Source: Glebionis coronaria
Lineage: Eukaryota > Streptophyta > Magnoliopsida > Asterales > Asteraceae
Assembly: GCA_025667525.1 (NCBI GenBank)
Contig: CM046879.1
Coordinates: 385,229,039-385,293,038 of the forward strand
Reading direction: 5' to 3'
Length of the DNA stretch: 64,000 nt
Part shown: positions 47,457 through 58,190 of the stretch, one piece after another
How the letters are laid out: each line of letters opens with the position of its first letter
How positions within the stretch are numbered: the stretch's first letter is position 1
The notes under the pieces: model-generated
The model's input: only the letters and a program-made list of their open reading frames with translations
Databases searched by the model: none
What the model was told of the DNA's origin: nothing
Translations under genes and position numbers: made by a program

Positions 47457-49490
47457 GACCATTGCAATGTCCTCATTCAATGCATTAGTTACAAAGCACG
47501 ATTACACTTTTCATCACAATCAATCCACATTGGCCTTTATTAAAGAGATAGAAAATTATAAACATTCAAAGGAAGAAAGTAAATAAAGAAATCAAAGACA
47601 TACCTTAGGGTTTTGGAAATGTTATGAACGATCATCATCCTCAAGTTTTCACATTCTCCAAATCAAGCTTAAAAACGAGATCATTGTTATTATAAGTTAG
47701 CAAACTAACACGAACTCATGTGGGCCAATTATTTACTTAGACTCTCTTATTCGTAGGTGTATCTCTTATATTTTATTGTTGTCTTGAATGATCACGAGTA
47801 TGCATTATTGACTTATTTCGATAGTTATTTAGGCTGAAAATAAAGTGGGACGATTTAATCAATAGTTAGCTAAAGGACAAAATCTTTTAAAACTGCTTCT
47901 CGGGACCTCATAAAGTTCATATCTTGGCATAACTCGCTTCGAGATTTGAGACCTTTCTCAGACCGATATTTGGCAGCGACTTCATACTTCAAATCTTGAG
48001 AGACGTTCATGAAATAATGGTCTTCTCTTCATAATAGGAATTTCTTCACTTGAAGTTTTGAGAGATTCTTCACACTTGGACCACGACTTCTTCATTTTTC
48101 TCCAATCGTTACTTTGGACTTTGATATACAACGATCTGCCTCCTTTTTGGACTTGGATTTTTTATCCTCATACCTTGTTAGGGCCTTTTTTGATAGACTT
48201 CTCCATGATCTTTATGGGAGTATTTTCTTTTCGTCGTGTGTCTCGATCCTTCATATTGATTTTCGATTAATGATTTTTCACATCACTTTTGGATCTTTAG
48301 CAACAAAATGTAGCCCTCATGTCTTGTTAGGACCTTTTTGGACTCGCCAATCTTCGCATCCCGCTTCAATAAGTTATGCCTTGGCTATGAACTCTAATCC
48401 TTACCGAGCAACTTTTAAACGATCTTGGGCTAGAAGCTAAGTAATTTTTCAAATCGTACAACCTTATTTATTGCAGATAAATTTATTAGCAAGCGATGGG
48501 AGAATAGGCTTATAATTAACTCACATAAATTCACGAAAGGATACCAAACTTATAATTGACTCTATCATCTCTTGTTCTCCACAGTTTAAAATCTCAAGGA
48601 ATGAGACTCATGGATGCTTAGCCTATTAAATCAAAGTTTTGGGTTTTCGAGTCGCCTATAGGATCTTACAAACTCTTAGAATTTTTCAAGTTTAGAAATC
48701 ACATTTTCAAGTTCCCTTGATAAACGACTCTCTAGGATCAATTATAGGAACTTGAGAAAAGTTCTTGTTCTTAACCCGTGAGAGTTAAGACCTTCGCGTT
48801 TTATAGCTCCCTATATAAAAGCCTAGCAAAACTTGACTTAAACACGTTAAGGATACTAGCTAGAGTAAACTTAGACAAGTAAACTCGGGTTGAGTCAAAA
48901 GATTCACAACGTTGAAAATTAAAACCACTTTATTAATATTTATTCTAGCAAAGAAAGAAAGTAACTATACAAAGGGAAAAACTAATGGGCCAAAATAGAT
49001 CAAAAAATTTGAAAAATGTCGAAAAATTGATTTTCCGGTTAAAATGAGGACAAATACAAGGAAAAGACCACTTAACTTCGATAGAAGTCCCCCCTACACT
49101 TGATATAAACATTGTCCTCAATGTTTAAGCATGTGGGAGTAAACTCCCCTACACTTAGAACATTGTGCACGTTGTTTAAATCTTGCTAAGGAAAAGACAA
49201 CTGAAGAGATTCCTATTTTAATATTGAAGAATATAAAATAGTGAATCGAAAAGAGTTTAGGATAGAACCGGGAAGATGGAAACACGGAATCACGGGTCGT
49301 CAAAAATCATCAAGAGTGGATCATTGAGCGCTCGAATCCCTGAATATGAGAAGAGAGGAGAGGAAATAGCAAACACCAACGGGTCTCCCCTACACTTAGG
49401 ATAAAGATAGCTAAAAGATAGATACTTGGGTTGCCTCCCAAGAAGCGCTTGATTTTTGTTCACCGAGTCGTGAGCCTGACTCGACCTTGA
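47457..49490 (-). other. Non-coding interior between the acidic ORF and 3' LTR
   Basis: About 2 kb with no supported ORF; a 70-codon and a 108-codon ORF on the + strand (48058-48440) overlap in different frames and match nothing. Three extra copies of the purine tract core AAGTGTAGGGG (minus strand) lie within 49088-49400. This is where the pol and env-like genes of a complete element would be. Confidence 0.7.
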
Positions 49491-50336
49491 TTAGCAAAGG
49501 AAGGAGCATGAAACACATCCACCGGGATCAAATACATAGTTTTCGTCCATCAAATAGCACAAGCTTAAGGCGAACAAGGCAAGCCAAAGAAGAGTAGGCA
49601 AGGTTCCCTTAAGCAAAGATAGAGCATGGTAGGAGCAAGGGTGAAGAGGTGCAAGCATATCTTCATAAATTCCAAAAATCTTTCCTTTTATTTCATCAGA
49701 TGGATACTGAGATGGCTGAAGAATATCAATACCGGGGTCGAACATCTTTTCCATTAGGGGAAAATAACACTCAGGCTCAGCAGAATTTGAAGATGATCCG
49801 CTAAGAAAATGCACAACCTCGTCCTCAGAAGGTGGACAAAGAGGTGTCAAATCATACGTGCTGCGGATGTTGGTGTCGTCCGGTTGCTTCTCCTGTGAAA
49901 GAATTTTCTTCAAATTCGAAGTAGGATCAAGACCATAATCATCAAAGTCTAAAGGAGGGTCATCACTCTCATGAGGGAAGTATGTATTGAGAAAAGTAGA
50001 GAAGTCTTCCTCAAATGAGTAGTCATCCAAAGTAGGATGAAGCATGGATGGCGGAGGATCTTCATCATGAGAAGAATCACTCGAAAGAGTATCGGCCTCA
50101 TCAAAATCATCATAAATGGGCATGTCGGAATACTCGGAGGTAAAATCATCATAATCATCTCCATCGGAGCTAGAATCATCATCATAAGCATCATAGATCG
50201 GTGGAAAATCATATACGGGTGAAGGTTCCAAATTGGAGAGAGAATCATCCACATCATCTTGAAAAAGTGGATTATCATTGCAAGAATCAAATAGAGGATT
50301 GTTGTAGACGACAAAATCATCGAGCACATTAATCAT
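49491..50336 (-). CDS. Acidic 281-aa protein with C-terminal hydrophobic segment, unknown function
   Basis: The intact ORF starts 9 bases after the gag stop. Residues 1-130 are extremely acidic, with repeated Asp and Tyr (for example DDYDDFTSEYSD). A middle part contains TPLCPPSEDEVVHFLSG. Residues about 245-263 form a hydrophobic stretch (TLPTLLWLALFALSLCYLM) that could span a membrane. The tail is Cys-containing. No protease, RT or integrase motif is present. Athila relatives often have a downstream ORF with membrane segments, but this ORF sits directly behind gag-protease and I see no clear similarity. That it is intact next to an intact gag suggests it is, or recently was, expressed. Confidence 0.7.
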   Translation of the reverse strand: MINVLDDFVVYNNPLFDSCNDNPLFQDDVDDSLSNLEPSPVYDFPPIYDAYDDDSSSDGDDYDDFTSEYSDMPIYDDFDEADTLSSDSSHDEDPPPSMLHPTLDDYSFEEDFSTFLNTYFPHESDDPPLDFDDYGLDPTSNLKKILSQEKQPDDTNIRSTYDLTPLCPPSEDEVVHFLSGSSSNSAEPECYFPLMEKMFDPGIDILQPSQYPSDEIKGKIFGIYEDMLAPLHPCSYHALSLLKGTLPTLLWLALFALSLCYLMDENYVFDPGGCVSCSFLC

Positions 50337-50345
50337 ATTCGCTGA

Positions 50346-52679
50346 TTATCTTCCATAGGATTTGCTTGTAAGCTTCCCTATTTCAAAAACTTGTGCATCA
50401 TCCCCGACTCTTAAAATGAGTTCACACTTATCCACATCAATTAAAGCTCTACCGATTCTCAAAAATGGGCGTCCAAGTATTAACTGAATACGAGGATCCA
50501 TTTCATAATCAACAACGACAAAGTCGACCGGAAAAGTGAATGTGCCAACTTTAATGAACACATCTTCGGCAATACTAATGGGGTAAGTGAGAGTGCGATT
50601 GGCTAGTTCAAGAATCATTTTGGTGGGTGTAAGGTCGGGCAATGAAAACTTTTTCCAAACACTTAAAGGCATCAAATTAATACTTGCCCCGAGATCGGCT
50701 AAGGCATTAAATTTGTCGGTTTGGTTAAAAGTACAAGGTAGCATAAAATGACTGGGATCTCCAAGTTTTTCCGGAAGTTCTTTAAGAAGGACGGCAGAAC
50801 AATTTTCATTCAAGCGAGTATTGACAAACTCGGCCATCTTCTCCTTCTTGCTAAGCAATTCCTTAAACATCTTGATAAATTGTGGCATTTGGGCAAGAGC
50901 TTCAACAAGGGTAAAGGTGATTTTCATGCCGACAATCTTTTCCAAAAAGTTAGCGACTTGCATGTCATTCTTTGTCAAAATTCGAGCCTTGTTCAGTCGA
51001 GAAGGGTAAGGAATGCTGGGGTTGGGTGGTGGAGGTGTAACAGGTGAAGGTTCAGATGTTGAAGGGTTCTTCTTGGGTAATTCGTCATGACGAGGCGGAG
51101 ACGATAATGGTGTACTAATACTAGGTGTGGGATGAGTAGGGATAAATGGTGGTGGAGGAGGTGTAGATGATGGGGGCGGAATAGGTGGTCCTACTAAAGT
51201 AACTCCACTATGGGTAGTAATAGCACTCACATTTGCTCTCGGATTGGTGACGGTGTTTGAAGGTAGAGAACTCGAAGTAGAGGGTTGAGTGGTTGGTAAG
51301 AAACTAGCCAGCATATTCTTTAAATCATTCGTTTGATTGCTGAAGGAGGATTGTATATCATTTCGAAGCTCGGTTCTAATGTCATTCCCTTGCTTGGTGA
51401 TATCCCCTTTCAAATTAAAAATTTGGCTTTGTAGATTCTTGTTTTGCTCACCTTGGGTTCTCATTAACGCTTCAACATCTTGATTCATGGGTGGGGCTTG
51501 TTGAGCGGGTGGGTGATAAGGATTAGAAGCTCTAGGTGGGATTTGGTTGCTTCTATTGTAGTTGTTGTTGGGGTTTTGGTTTTGAGGAGAAAAAACGGGT
51601 GAAAGGTAGTTGTTGGACCGGTAACTTAGCAAATTTATATCCCCTTGAGGTGGGGCTTGGTAATTTTCCGGTGAATAATTACCATAAGCCGCATACACAT
51701 TTTCCGGATTTCCTTGAGTAGAAGGACAATCAGTGTATGAGTGAGGACCGCCGCATGTCTCACAAGGATTGGCTATCGCTTTAACTTGTTGTTGGTTTGA
51801 AGCGATGAGCAAGATATTTTTGTTCATTTCTGCCATCATGCGGGTGAATTCAGTCATATCGGGGTTTGCTAAAGTAGAAGAAACATTGACTCTCGGGTTG
51901 TTCTTTGAAGAAGCGGAGGAATCCCAGTTATTGTGATGAGTAGTCATGTTCTCAATAAGCTCTCTACACTCCTCGGGTCTCCTTTTCATAAATGTGCCAC
52001 CGGCGGCTGCATTAATCGTATCACGATCATGAAAAGTCAAACCGTTGTAGAAAGTATCAACTAAGGTCACGGGGAGCATGTTGTGGTTTGGACAACGATC
52101 GATCAAAACATTATATCTTTCCCAAGCATCAAAGAGAGATTCATCGAATTCTTGCATGAAACCGCTGATTTGATTGCGAAGGCTCGTGACCATGGATGGT
52201 GGAAAGTAGCACGACAAGAAGCGTTGACTCATGTCATCCCAAGTATGAATGGAATTCTTCGGGAGACGATCAAACCATTTCTCGGCGTGGTGTGATAAAG
52301 TATGTGGGAAGAGTTGAAGGCGAAGAACATCCATTGTAGCACCGGGCAACTTCATGCTTTGGGTGATGGTAATGAATTTGTCGAGGTGTTTGTTGGCATC
52401 ATCATCAGGCATTCCGCGGAATGGATTAGTTTTCCCTTGTTGTATCATGTGATGCTTCAACGAAAACTCCGGAGCCATGATTTGCATCGGCGCAATCGGT
52501 CCTCCTCGTCCAAACATGGTGGGTTGACAAAGCTCCTTCATTGTCCGAAGATCGGGCTGTGGAAGAACATTGTTGTTGTTATTATTGAGGTGCGGTGGAT
52601 TATTGTTGTTGTTCACACCTATCATAGCTAAATCTTCAGGAGTCTCGGGCTCTTGATAAGTAGAAGATCTAGTACGCAT
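50346..52679 (-). CDS. gag: Gag-protease, 777 aa, intact
   Basis: The start is the ATG at 52679, MRTRSSTYQEPETPEDL, a typical Athila/Tat-group gag start. The retrotransposon-gag domain spans about residues 95-240, including WFDRLPKNSIHTWDDM, FLSCYFPP and a FYNGLTFHDRDTINAAAGG end. A zinc knuckle CETCGGPHSYTDC (CX2CX3HX4C) is at about 306-318. A Pro/Ser-rich linker follows (about 500-580), then a retropepsin-like domain with ADLGASINLMPLSVW (Asp at about 662) and LILGRPFLR near the end. It stops with TAA just before the acidic ORF. No frameshift or nonsense codon occurs. It forms the particle and can mature itself, but must borrow RT and integrase. Confidence 0.93.
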   Translation of the reverse strand: MRTRSSTYQEPETPEDLAMIGVNNNNNPPHLNNNNNNVLPQPDLRTMKELCQPTMFGRGGPIAPMQIMAPEFSLKHHMIQQGKTNPFRGMPDDDANKHLDKFITITQSMKLPGATMDVLRLQLFPHTLSHHAEKWFDRLPKNSIHTWDDMSQRFLSCYFPPSMVTSLRNQISGFMQEFDESLFDAWERYNVLIDRCPNHNMLPVTLVDTFYNGLTFHDRDTINAAAGGTFMKRRPEECRELIENMTTHHNNWDSSASSKNNPRVNVSSTLANPDMTEFTRMMAEMNKNILLIASNQQQVKAIANPCETCGGPHSYTDCPSTQGNPENVYAAYGNYSPENYQAPPQGDINLLSYRSNNYLSPVFSPQNQNPNNNYNRSNQIPPRASNPYHPPAQQAPPMNQDVEALMRTQGEQNKNLQSQIFNLKGDITKQGNDIRTELRNDIQSSFSNQTNDLKNMLASFLPTTQPSTSSSLPSNTVTNPRANVSAITTHSGVTLVGPPIPPPSSTPPPPPFIPTHPTPSISTPLSSPPRHDELPKKNPSTSEPSPVTPPPPNPSIPYPSRLNKARILTKNDMQVANFLEKIVGMKITFTLVEALAQMPQFIKMFKELLSKKEKMAEFVNTRLNENCSAVLLKELPEKLGDPSHFMLPCTFNQTDKFNALADLGASINLMPLSVWKKFSLPDLTPTKMILELANRTLTYPISIAEDVFIKVGTFTFPVDFVVVDYEMDPRIQLILGRPFLRIGRALIDVDKCELILRVGDDAQVFEIGKLTSKSYGR

Positions 52680-52920
52680 ACACCTGCGAAAGCAAAAGAA
52701 AACAATACCAAAGCAATAGACAATATATATACACTATAAAGAAAAATAAAATCTTTTTAGATTTTTGAAATTTTTTAATTTTTATGGGTTTTTAACAATT
52801 TTTAATTTTTATGGTTTTTTTTTTGAAAATTTTTGAGCAAGAAAAATAACGCTCACGAATGAACGGATCCCAAGAAGTAACACGTCTCTCACAGAAAACC
52901 GTTAATCTTTACGAAAAGAG
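52680..52920 (-). other. Untranslated leader of the Athila-like element
   Basis: AT-rich leader between primer binding site and gag with long T runs (+ strand, 52745-52835). No ORF. Confidence 0.6.
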
Positions 52921-52935
52921 CCGGCAACGGCGCCA
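52921..52935 (-). promoter_or_regulatory. Primer binding site, tRNA-Asp type
   Basis: On the minus strand TGGCGCCGTTGCCGG lies 2 bases inside the 5' LTR end. This is the usual priming site of Athila/Tat/Ogre elements (complementary to the tRNA-Asp 3' end). Confidence 0.85.
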
Positions 52936-52937
52936 TT

Positions 52938-54839
52938 TAATAACTAGGTTTTTCCTAGTATAAAAATTGTTCGTTGATGTATGTCTAATCGAATTGATAA
53001 CTGGTTTAATGTGCGACTCAGCTGTCTTTGGTGGAAACAATAGTTGTGTCGTTGTAGTGAAATTAAAAGTGCAAAGACAATTAAAAGAAAGGCAGGTAAT
53101 TTAAATCTAAATCTAATTTAAAATAAATGACTGGAATTTAAAAGTGTGACGAAAAATTAAAAGGCACTAAACGTAAATAACGCAAACTTAAAACTATCCT
53201 AAAGTCAAACTTAAAACGCAACTAAAACATAAAACTAAGGCAAGGCGTAAAATAAATCTAAGGCAAGTAATCTTAAAGTGCAACTAAGTAAAAAGGCGGG
53301 AAAAATAAAGCTTAAAAATTATAACTTAAAAACTGAAACTAAAAAGAACATGAAAACAGCTCATTCGGAACAATCCTTCGTTTGGAATAACCACTCATCC
53401 AGAATGTCACCTTTGTTCGGAATGATTCTTCTTCACTCGGAATAATTACCAAAACTTTGATCCGGAATATACAAGTTATTCCGAATGAACCTTTGATCCG
53501 GAATGTTCCGAATGAGTTCCCTGATCCGGAATGTTCCGAATGAGTTCCCTGAGCCGGAATATTCAAAAGTAACCACCTTCGTTCAGAATGTCACTTGATT
53601 CGGAATACAGGTTTGGTTCGGAATATCCACTGTTCCGAATGAACAAGTTGATCCGGAATATAGTCTTTGGTTCGGAATATCTGCTCTGATCCAGAATAAA
53701 ATCTCAAACCCTTCGTTCAGAATGTTCTGAATGAATTCCTTGATCCGGAATATTATTCCAAATAAACGACTTGATCCGGAACAAATTCTTCACTCGGAAT
53801 GTTAGCTTGATTCGGAACTTTCGCTGATCCGGAATATTCCACTGGTTTGGAATATTCTGAACAAAACTTTGATTCGGAATAATCAACAAGATTCTTTCAC
53901 TCGGAATGTTAGCTTGATTCGGAATGCCTGGGAAACAAAAACACACCGAAGAACAAGGGGAAACAAAAATATCACGAATCTAAACAAATCTAATCTAAAT
54001 CAACCAAAAGATTAAACAAGACTAATCACAAATGATCTAATAACAATAACTAATCAATCCAAATCAATAACACTAACAATAACAATCAAAATAATCAAAA
54101 CCCACTTAATCAATTTAATAAAAACTTAAGAACATGAACATAAACAATAAAACACCAAGACTAATCAAAAAAGAAAGGTAGATATGAGATGAACAATAAA
54201 AGTAAAGATTAACAATAATTAAAAGGAAACTTACTTGAAATTAAATGAATTTAAGGTGCAAGACAAGTATTTAAATTTGAAAATTAAGTAAATGACATGT
54301 ATTTAAATGTGCAAGGAAATGAAAATGGAAGAACTAGTGTCACTCTAGCCAACAAAACAAATGAAAGGAAAATGAAAACTATTTATAGGGGATTAGGGAG
54401 GTGCTTAGAGGAAGCTTCCTCCCCTCTTTCTTCTTTCTTTAATTGTTATTAAGTCCTTAATCTTCTTAATTATTTGACTTTAACGACTTTGTCTCGGGAT
54501 TTCTTCTCTCGTCTTGTAATTTCTTCAATAAATTAGACTTGAGTTCTTCGGCTTTTAGTAACCTTCCGTCTTTTGACTTTTTCTTCGATAAATCTTCAGA
54601 ATTGGTCTTGGACTTCCGTTCTTTTTTCACTCTTGATTTGTTGACTTTGTCTTTTGTCTTTTTCTTCGATAAAAGCCCGTGAAAGCCCGTGTTTTCTCCC
54701 CTTTTCACATTTTCGTCCTAAATCACAACAAAAACACAAACCACGCATAATTCCGACATTTACGACATAAAATACACGTTTTGGCTTGGTTATTATTGTA
54801 GTTAAGTGGTAAAAAGGATGGGTGTTTACACACCTATCA
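52938..54839 (-). repeat. 5' LTR of the Athila-like element
   Basis: Partner of 45540-47442. On the minus strand it starts TGATAGGTGTGTAAACACCC at 54839. TATAAATA box at 54379-54387; CGGAAT-word array at 53355-53925. The end next to the primer binding site reads TTAATAACTAGG on the + strand where the partner reads TGATATAAGG, so that end is set by the primer site and is uncertain by 1-2 bases. Confidence 0.87.
53355..53925. repeat. Array of CGGAAT words in 5' LTR
   Basis: Same array as at 45958-46530, with individual words differing by single bases. It lies about 450-1030 bases downstream of the minus-strand TATA box, so it should be in transcribed R/U5 sequence. Confidence 0.88.
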
Positions 54840-54844
54840 CAAAA
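54840..54844 (+). repeat. Target-site duplication CAAAA, right copy
   Basis: Exact match to 45535-45539, directly after the terminal TATCA. Confidence 0.88.
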
Positions 54845-54958
54845 CATTCTTGATATTTATATCACAAGTACCTTAGTGATTTTAAGGAATTTCATGAAGA
54901 CGAATACTTAACCAAAACACACTTAACTCACGACAGATGTGGTGACAAAAGGGTGGTA
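54845..54958 (+). other. 3' non-coding region of copia B, part 2
   Basis: CTTAACTCACGACAGATGTG and GACAAAAGGGTGGT here match copia A at about 11720-11756. In copia A the next sequence is AAGTCCAATGATCCAACCAGA; in copia B that continuation is found only at about 58949, which shows the insertion between. Confidence 0.75.
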
Positions 54959-56169
54959 GCATTGGGTGTTAGTCTGACGAGACTGCTTTTATACATAGTC
55001 TCATCGTCCAAAATGGGCATAAAATGCATTAAATATCATGAAATATGCCAAATATATGCTTGTGTTTGTTACATGTGTATTTTAGGTACGAATATTGAGA
55101 AAATGACAAAAGATCACAAGAAACAAGCAAAAACAAACACGGGAAACGAAGACGCACAATGAACCAAGCCCTAATGGTGATTTTCTAAGAATAACCCTTA
55201 AAGAATTGAAGACTGTACAAGAAGGGTCCTCCAATATTGAAGAATCGACACTTTAAACCCTTGTGAATTCCTAATTACAAGTTTGGTCCTTAAAGTTTGT
55301 CCTATTTACAAAAAGGGCCCTCCACTTTGAAGAATTGGCAAGAATGGTCCATAAAAATGAAGACTTGTCAATATTTGTCCTCCAAGAAGTCAATCATATA
55401 ATTCAAGACCATAAACTTTGAAGAAAATGCCAAAACAACACTTCAAGAATCATCAAATGGCAAGAAATACCCCTAAAATTACTTTACAAAACTTCTTGGG
55501 GCAAAAGTGTAAAAAACAAAGTTGTTAACAAAGGAATGGGCGTTGTTAGATGTTTTAACCAAAATGAAAGAAGAATGAATGCCAAGGGACCAAACTTGGC
55601 AGACATACAAACTTACCTTAACCAATACCCTACTACCACCTCACCCTACTCACCCTCTCATCTAATCACCTTTCACCCTTTGGCCATGTCAAATCCCACT
55701 CACACCTGCCTATAACTAATCTTTATTAGTTAATAAATATGGCGCCTAACACCATATTTAAATCCTAATCCAGATCAAACCGTGCACTATTCACTCAAGA
55801 ACAAGGATTAGGGGTTTTTGATTAAGCAAAAATTAAGCCTCCAAACTATCCAGAGTTATGATTAAGCTATCCTTAATCATAACCCAACTCACAAAACACT
55901 TGCCACCTCACCACAAGTGTCACATGTTAGCTACCATGCACACGTTTTGGAGAAGATGACGAAACATTGACAACCATCCAACGCCCCACATTATACTTTG
56001 TTTTTAAGCATCATTGTGAGCCTTTGATACAATTCCTACCCTTACACCTCACACAAACTGCCAAGATAACTCACATGTTCAAGCAGATTTTAAAATCCTC
56101 AAGGGCATTTTAGGAACTTCTTCACATTAGGGTTTACATTTTTCTTTGCTTTGTACTTCACATTGTAGC

Positions 56170-56179
56170 CTATATAAAG
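56170..56179 (+). promoter_or_regulatory. TATA box in the 4 kb insertion
   Basis: CTATATAAAG followed by CATTAGGGTTGTAACATTTAG. It is a good match to a plant Pol II TATA region about 1.2 kb inside the block. Confidence 0.5.
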
Positions 56180-57579
56180 CATTAGGGTTGTAACATTTAG
56201 CCCTGCACTTGGTTTTTCCTTGTTCAAAGTTCTGTGAATCCCTTTTCAATATTAGTGAAAATGTTTTTGAATGTTTGAAGAAATCCAAGTGCCAACTTAA
56301 TTCCTTGCTTATTGTTGTTACATGTTTGTGTTGTTTGAATCTTAAAACCTATTTTTAAATCTTGTGCAAGAAATTGCCAAGTTTTCTCAAAACTTGTTAT
56401 TTTGCTAAGTCTTTGGTACATTCTTGGAATTTTTGGATTACAAGTGATCTAAACACCCTGATAAGGAGATTATCAAGGTGTTGGGAGCTTATGGTTTGGG
56501 GATAATCAAGAAGTAGGTACAAAGGTTGCATTAATAAAGATTTTTCGTCTTTCTGTTTTATATATTTGTGCTCTAACCTTGTTGATTCTTAGCAGGGTTG
56601 TTGTGGAAGCTTGTGCCTTGTTTTGCTAGGCAAATCAGCTCAAAAATTCGTGAGTGTGGATGTACATTCATGAGGTTTGAGCCCTTTTACCCAAAATCTA
56701 TCAAAAATACTTGATTTTTGTGATTTTTAGTTCTGCTATTATACTTGTTGTTTTTGTGGCTTAAAATGGCTTGATCCTGTATGATATTGTTGTTATTATG
56801 TTAGATTGGGCTTGGGTAACATTGAATCACACATTTCCTTTGTTAAATTTGGATTTAAAAAGTGAAAGGGGTGTTTGGGTTAACCTGTTTAAGCTTAAAA
56901 ATTGAATTTGAGTTATTCTTTGTTGGTTATTTGTGTTTGTATCTGATAAATACTTGGTTGTATGCTATTTGCTGCAAGTTCTTGGCTTTTAAACATCAAA
57001 ATCTTGATTATGCTATAAAAGTTGGAAATCTGCTTGTTTTGACCTAAGATCTTGGAAACACATAGATTGTATACATGCTTAGGGATAACAAGTGATTAAA
57101 AAAAGATTATATAACCTGTTAAGAAGATTTGAGCATTTGAAATTGAATTTGTGGTCAAGTATATTAGCAAAGTATCAAATCTGCTTGGTTAGTGTTCTTC
57201 AGTAACATTCATTTGCTTGAATCTTGTTCTAAACTTTGAATCAATGCATGAAACTAGTTTATTTGTGTTCATTTGAATTATTTATAGCTTGTGTATGCAT
57301 TTGGTGAAGTTTTGTTGGCTTATTCTTGCTAAAAAGTGTTATTAAGTTCATATATGCTATTGTTCATGTCTGATGCATGTCTGGTGATCTTTTGATTAAT
57401 CTGTGCTAATTGGCTTGTTGTAATTGTGATTTGATTATTGTTATTGACTCCTTGCGATTCACTGATCACTTAGGTGACTTTGCTTAACCTGAATCCAACA
57501 AAAAGTTACATAAGACAAAAAGTCAATAAAGTCAATCAGTGGGAAGTCCTTTCCCCTAAAACTAGCCACTGCTAGTGTT

Positions 57580-58190
57580 ATTTGGTCAACAGCTTATCCA
57601 TAAGCCATTTTGGCTTATCCAGACATGCAACAAATTATTTTTTGTGATAGATTTTTCTTATTTGACCCATTGACTTGAACTGGAGCTTATTAGGGTTTGA
57701 CTTTTATGTTTGACTAGAAAACCAAACAGTTTGACTTTTACATAAGTGCTTATTTACTTATTCCAGCTTATTCTTTGTGCTTATTGGAAAACTTTTTGAT
57801 TATTTTGCTTAATTAAGTCATTTTAAACCTTTTGCAAGTTGAATCAGCACTTGAGGTAGCCTAGAACTCAAAAACGACTATTTTGTCGTTTTGTGAAGAG
57901 AGCTTTTGCTTATTTCAGGCTTATTTCTTGGGCTTTTTCAAAATTTATTTTCACAGATCTCTTTGGTAACTCAAAAGAAGCTTGTGTGTCAAATTAGAGC
58001 TTATGGCATCAGCTTATAGCTTAATGGGCCAAAAAGCCCATTAAGAATAAGTTGTTGACTTATTAAGTGGTTATAAGCACATTTTCAGCTTTTGGGCCTT
58101 CAGAGTTTTGTTCTTAAAATCAAATTTTGAGTCAGATAGGAAGTCTTGGGCTTAATTGGACAACTTTTTGCTTATTGGGCCAAAAAGCCC
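57580..58190. repeat. Dispersed GCTTAT/AATAAGC words
   Basis: AGCTTATT, GGCTTATCC, TGCTTATTT and inverted AATAAGT forms recur about twenty times at irregular spacing, downstream of the TATA box. Similar in style to the CGGAAT and TTCGCAA arrays, but more diffuse. Confidence 0.55.

Larger units (their letters stand above)
45540..54839 (-). mobile_element. Non-autonomous Athila/Tat-like gypsy element with intact gag-protease and an acidic ORF
   Basis: Two 1.9 kb direct repeats (45540-47442 and 52938-54839) bound a 5.5 kb interior. Read on the minus strand the order is 5' LTR, tRNA-Asp-type primer binding site, gag with zinc knuckle and protease, a second ORF, about 2 kb non-coding, polypurine tract and 3' LTR. 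CAAAA flanks both ends. RT, RNase H and integrase are absent, so enzymes must come from a partner element. The gag style (DLGAS protease, CX2CX3HX4C knuckle) and the TGATAG LTR start fit the Athila/Tat/Ogre group; the exact branch is inferred. Confidence 0.92.

Noticed and set aside
48058..48440. Overlapping + strand ORFs of 70 and 108 codons
   Set aside because: They lie antisense in the non-coding interior of the Athila-like element, in two different frames, with no motif.
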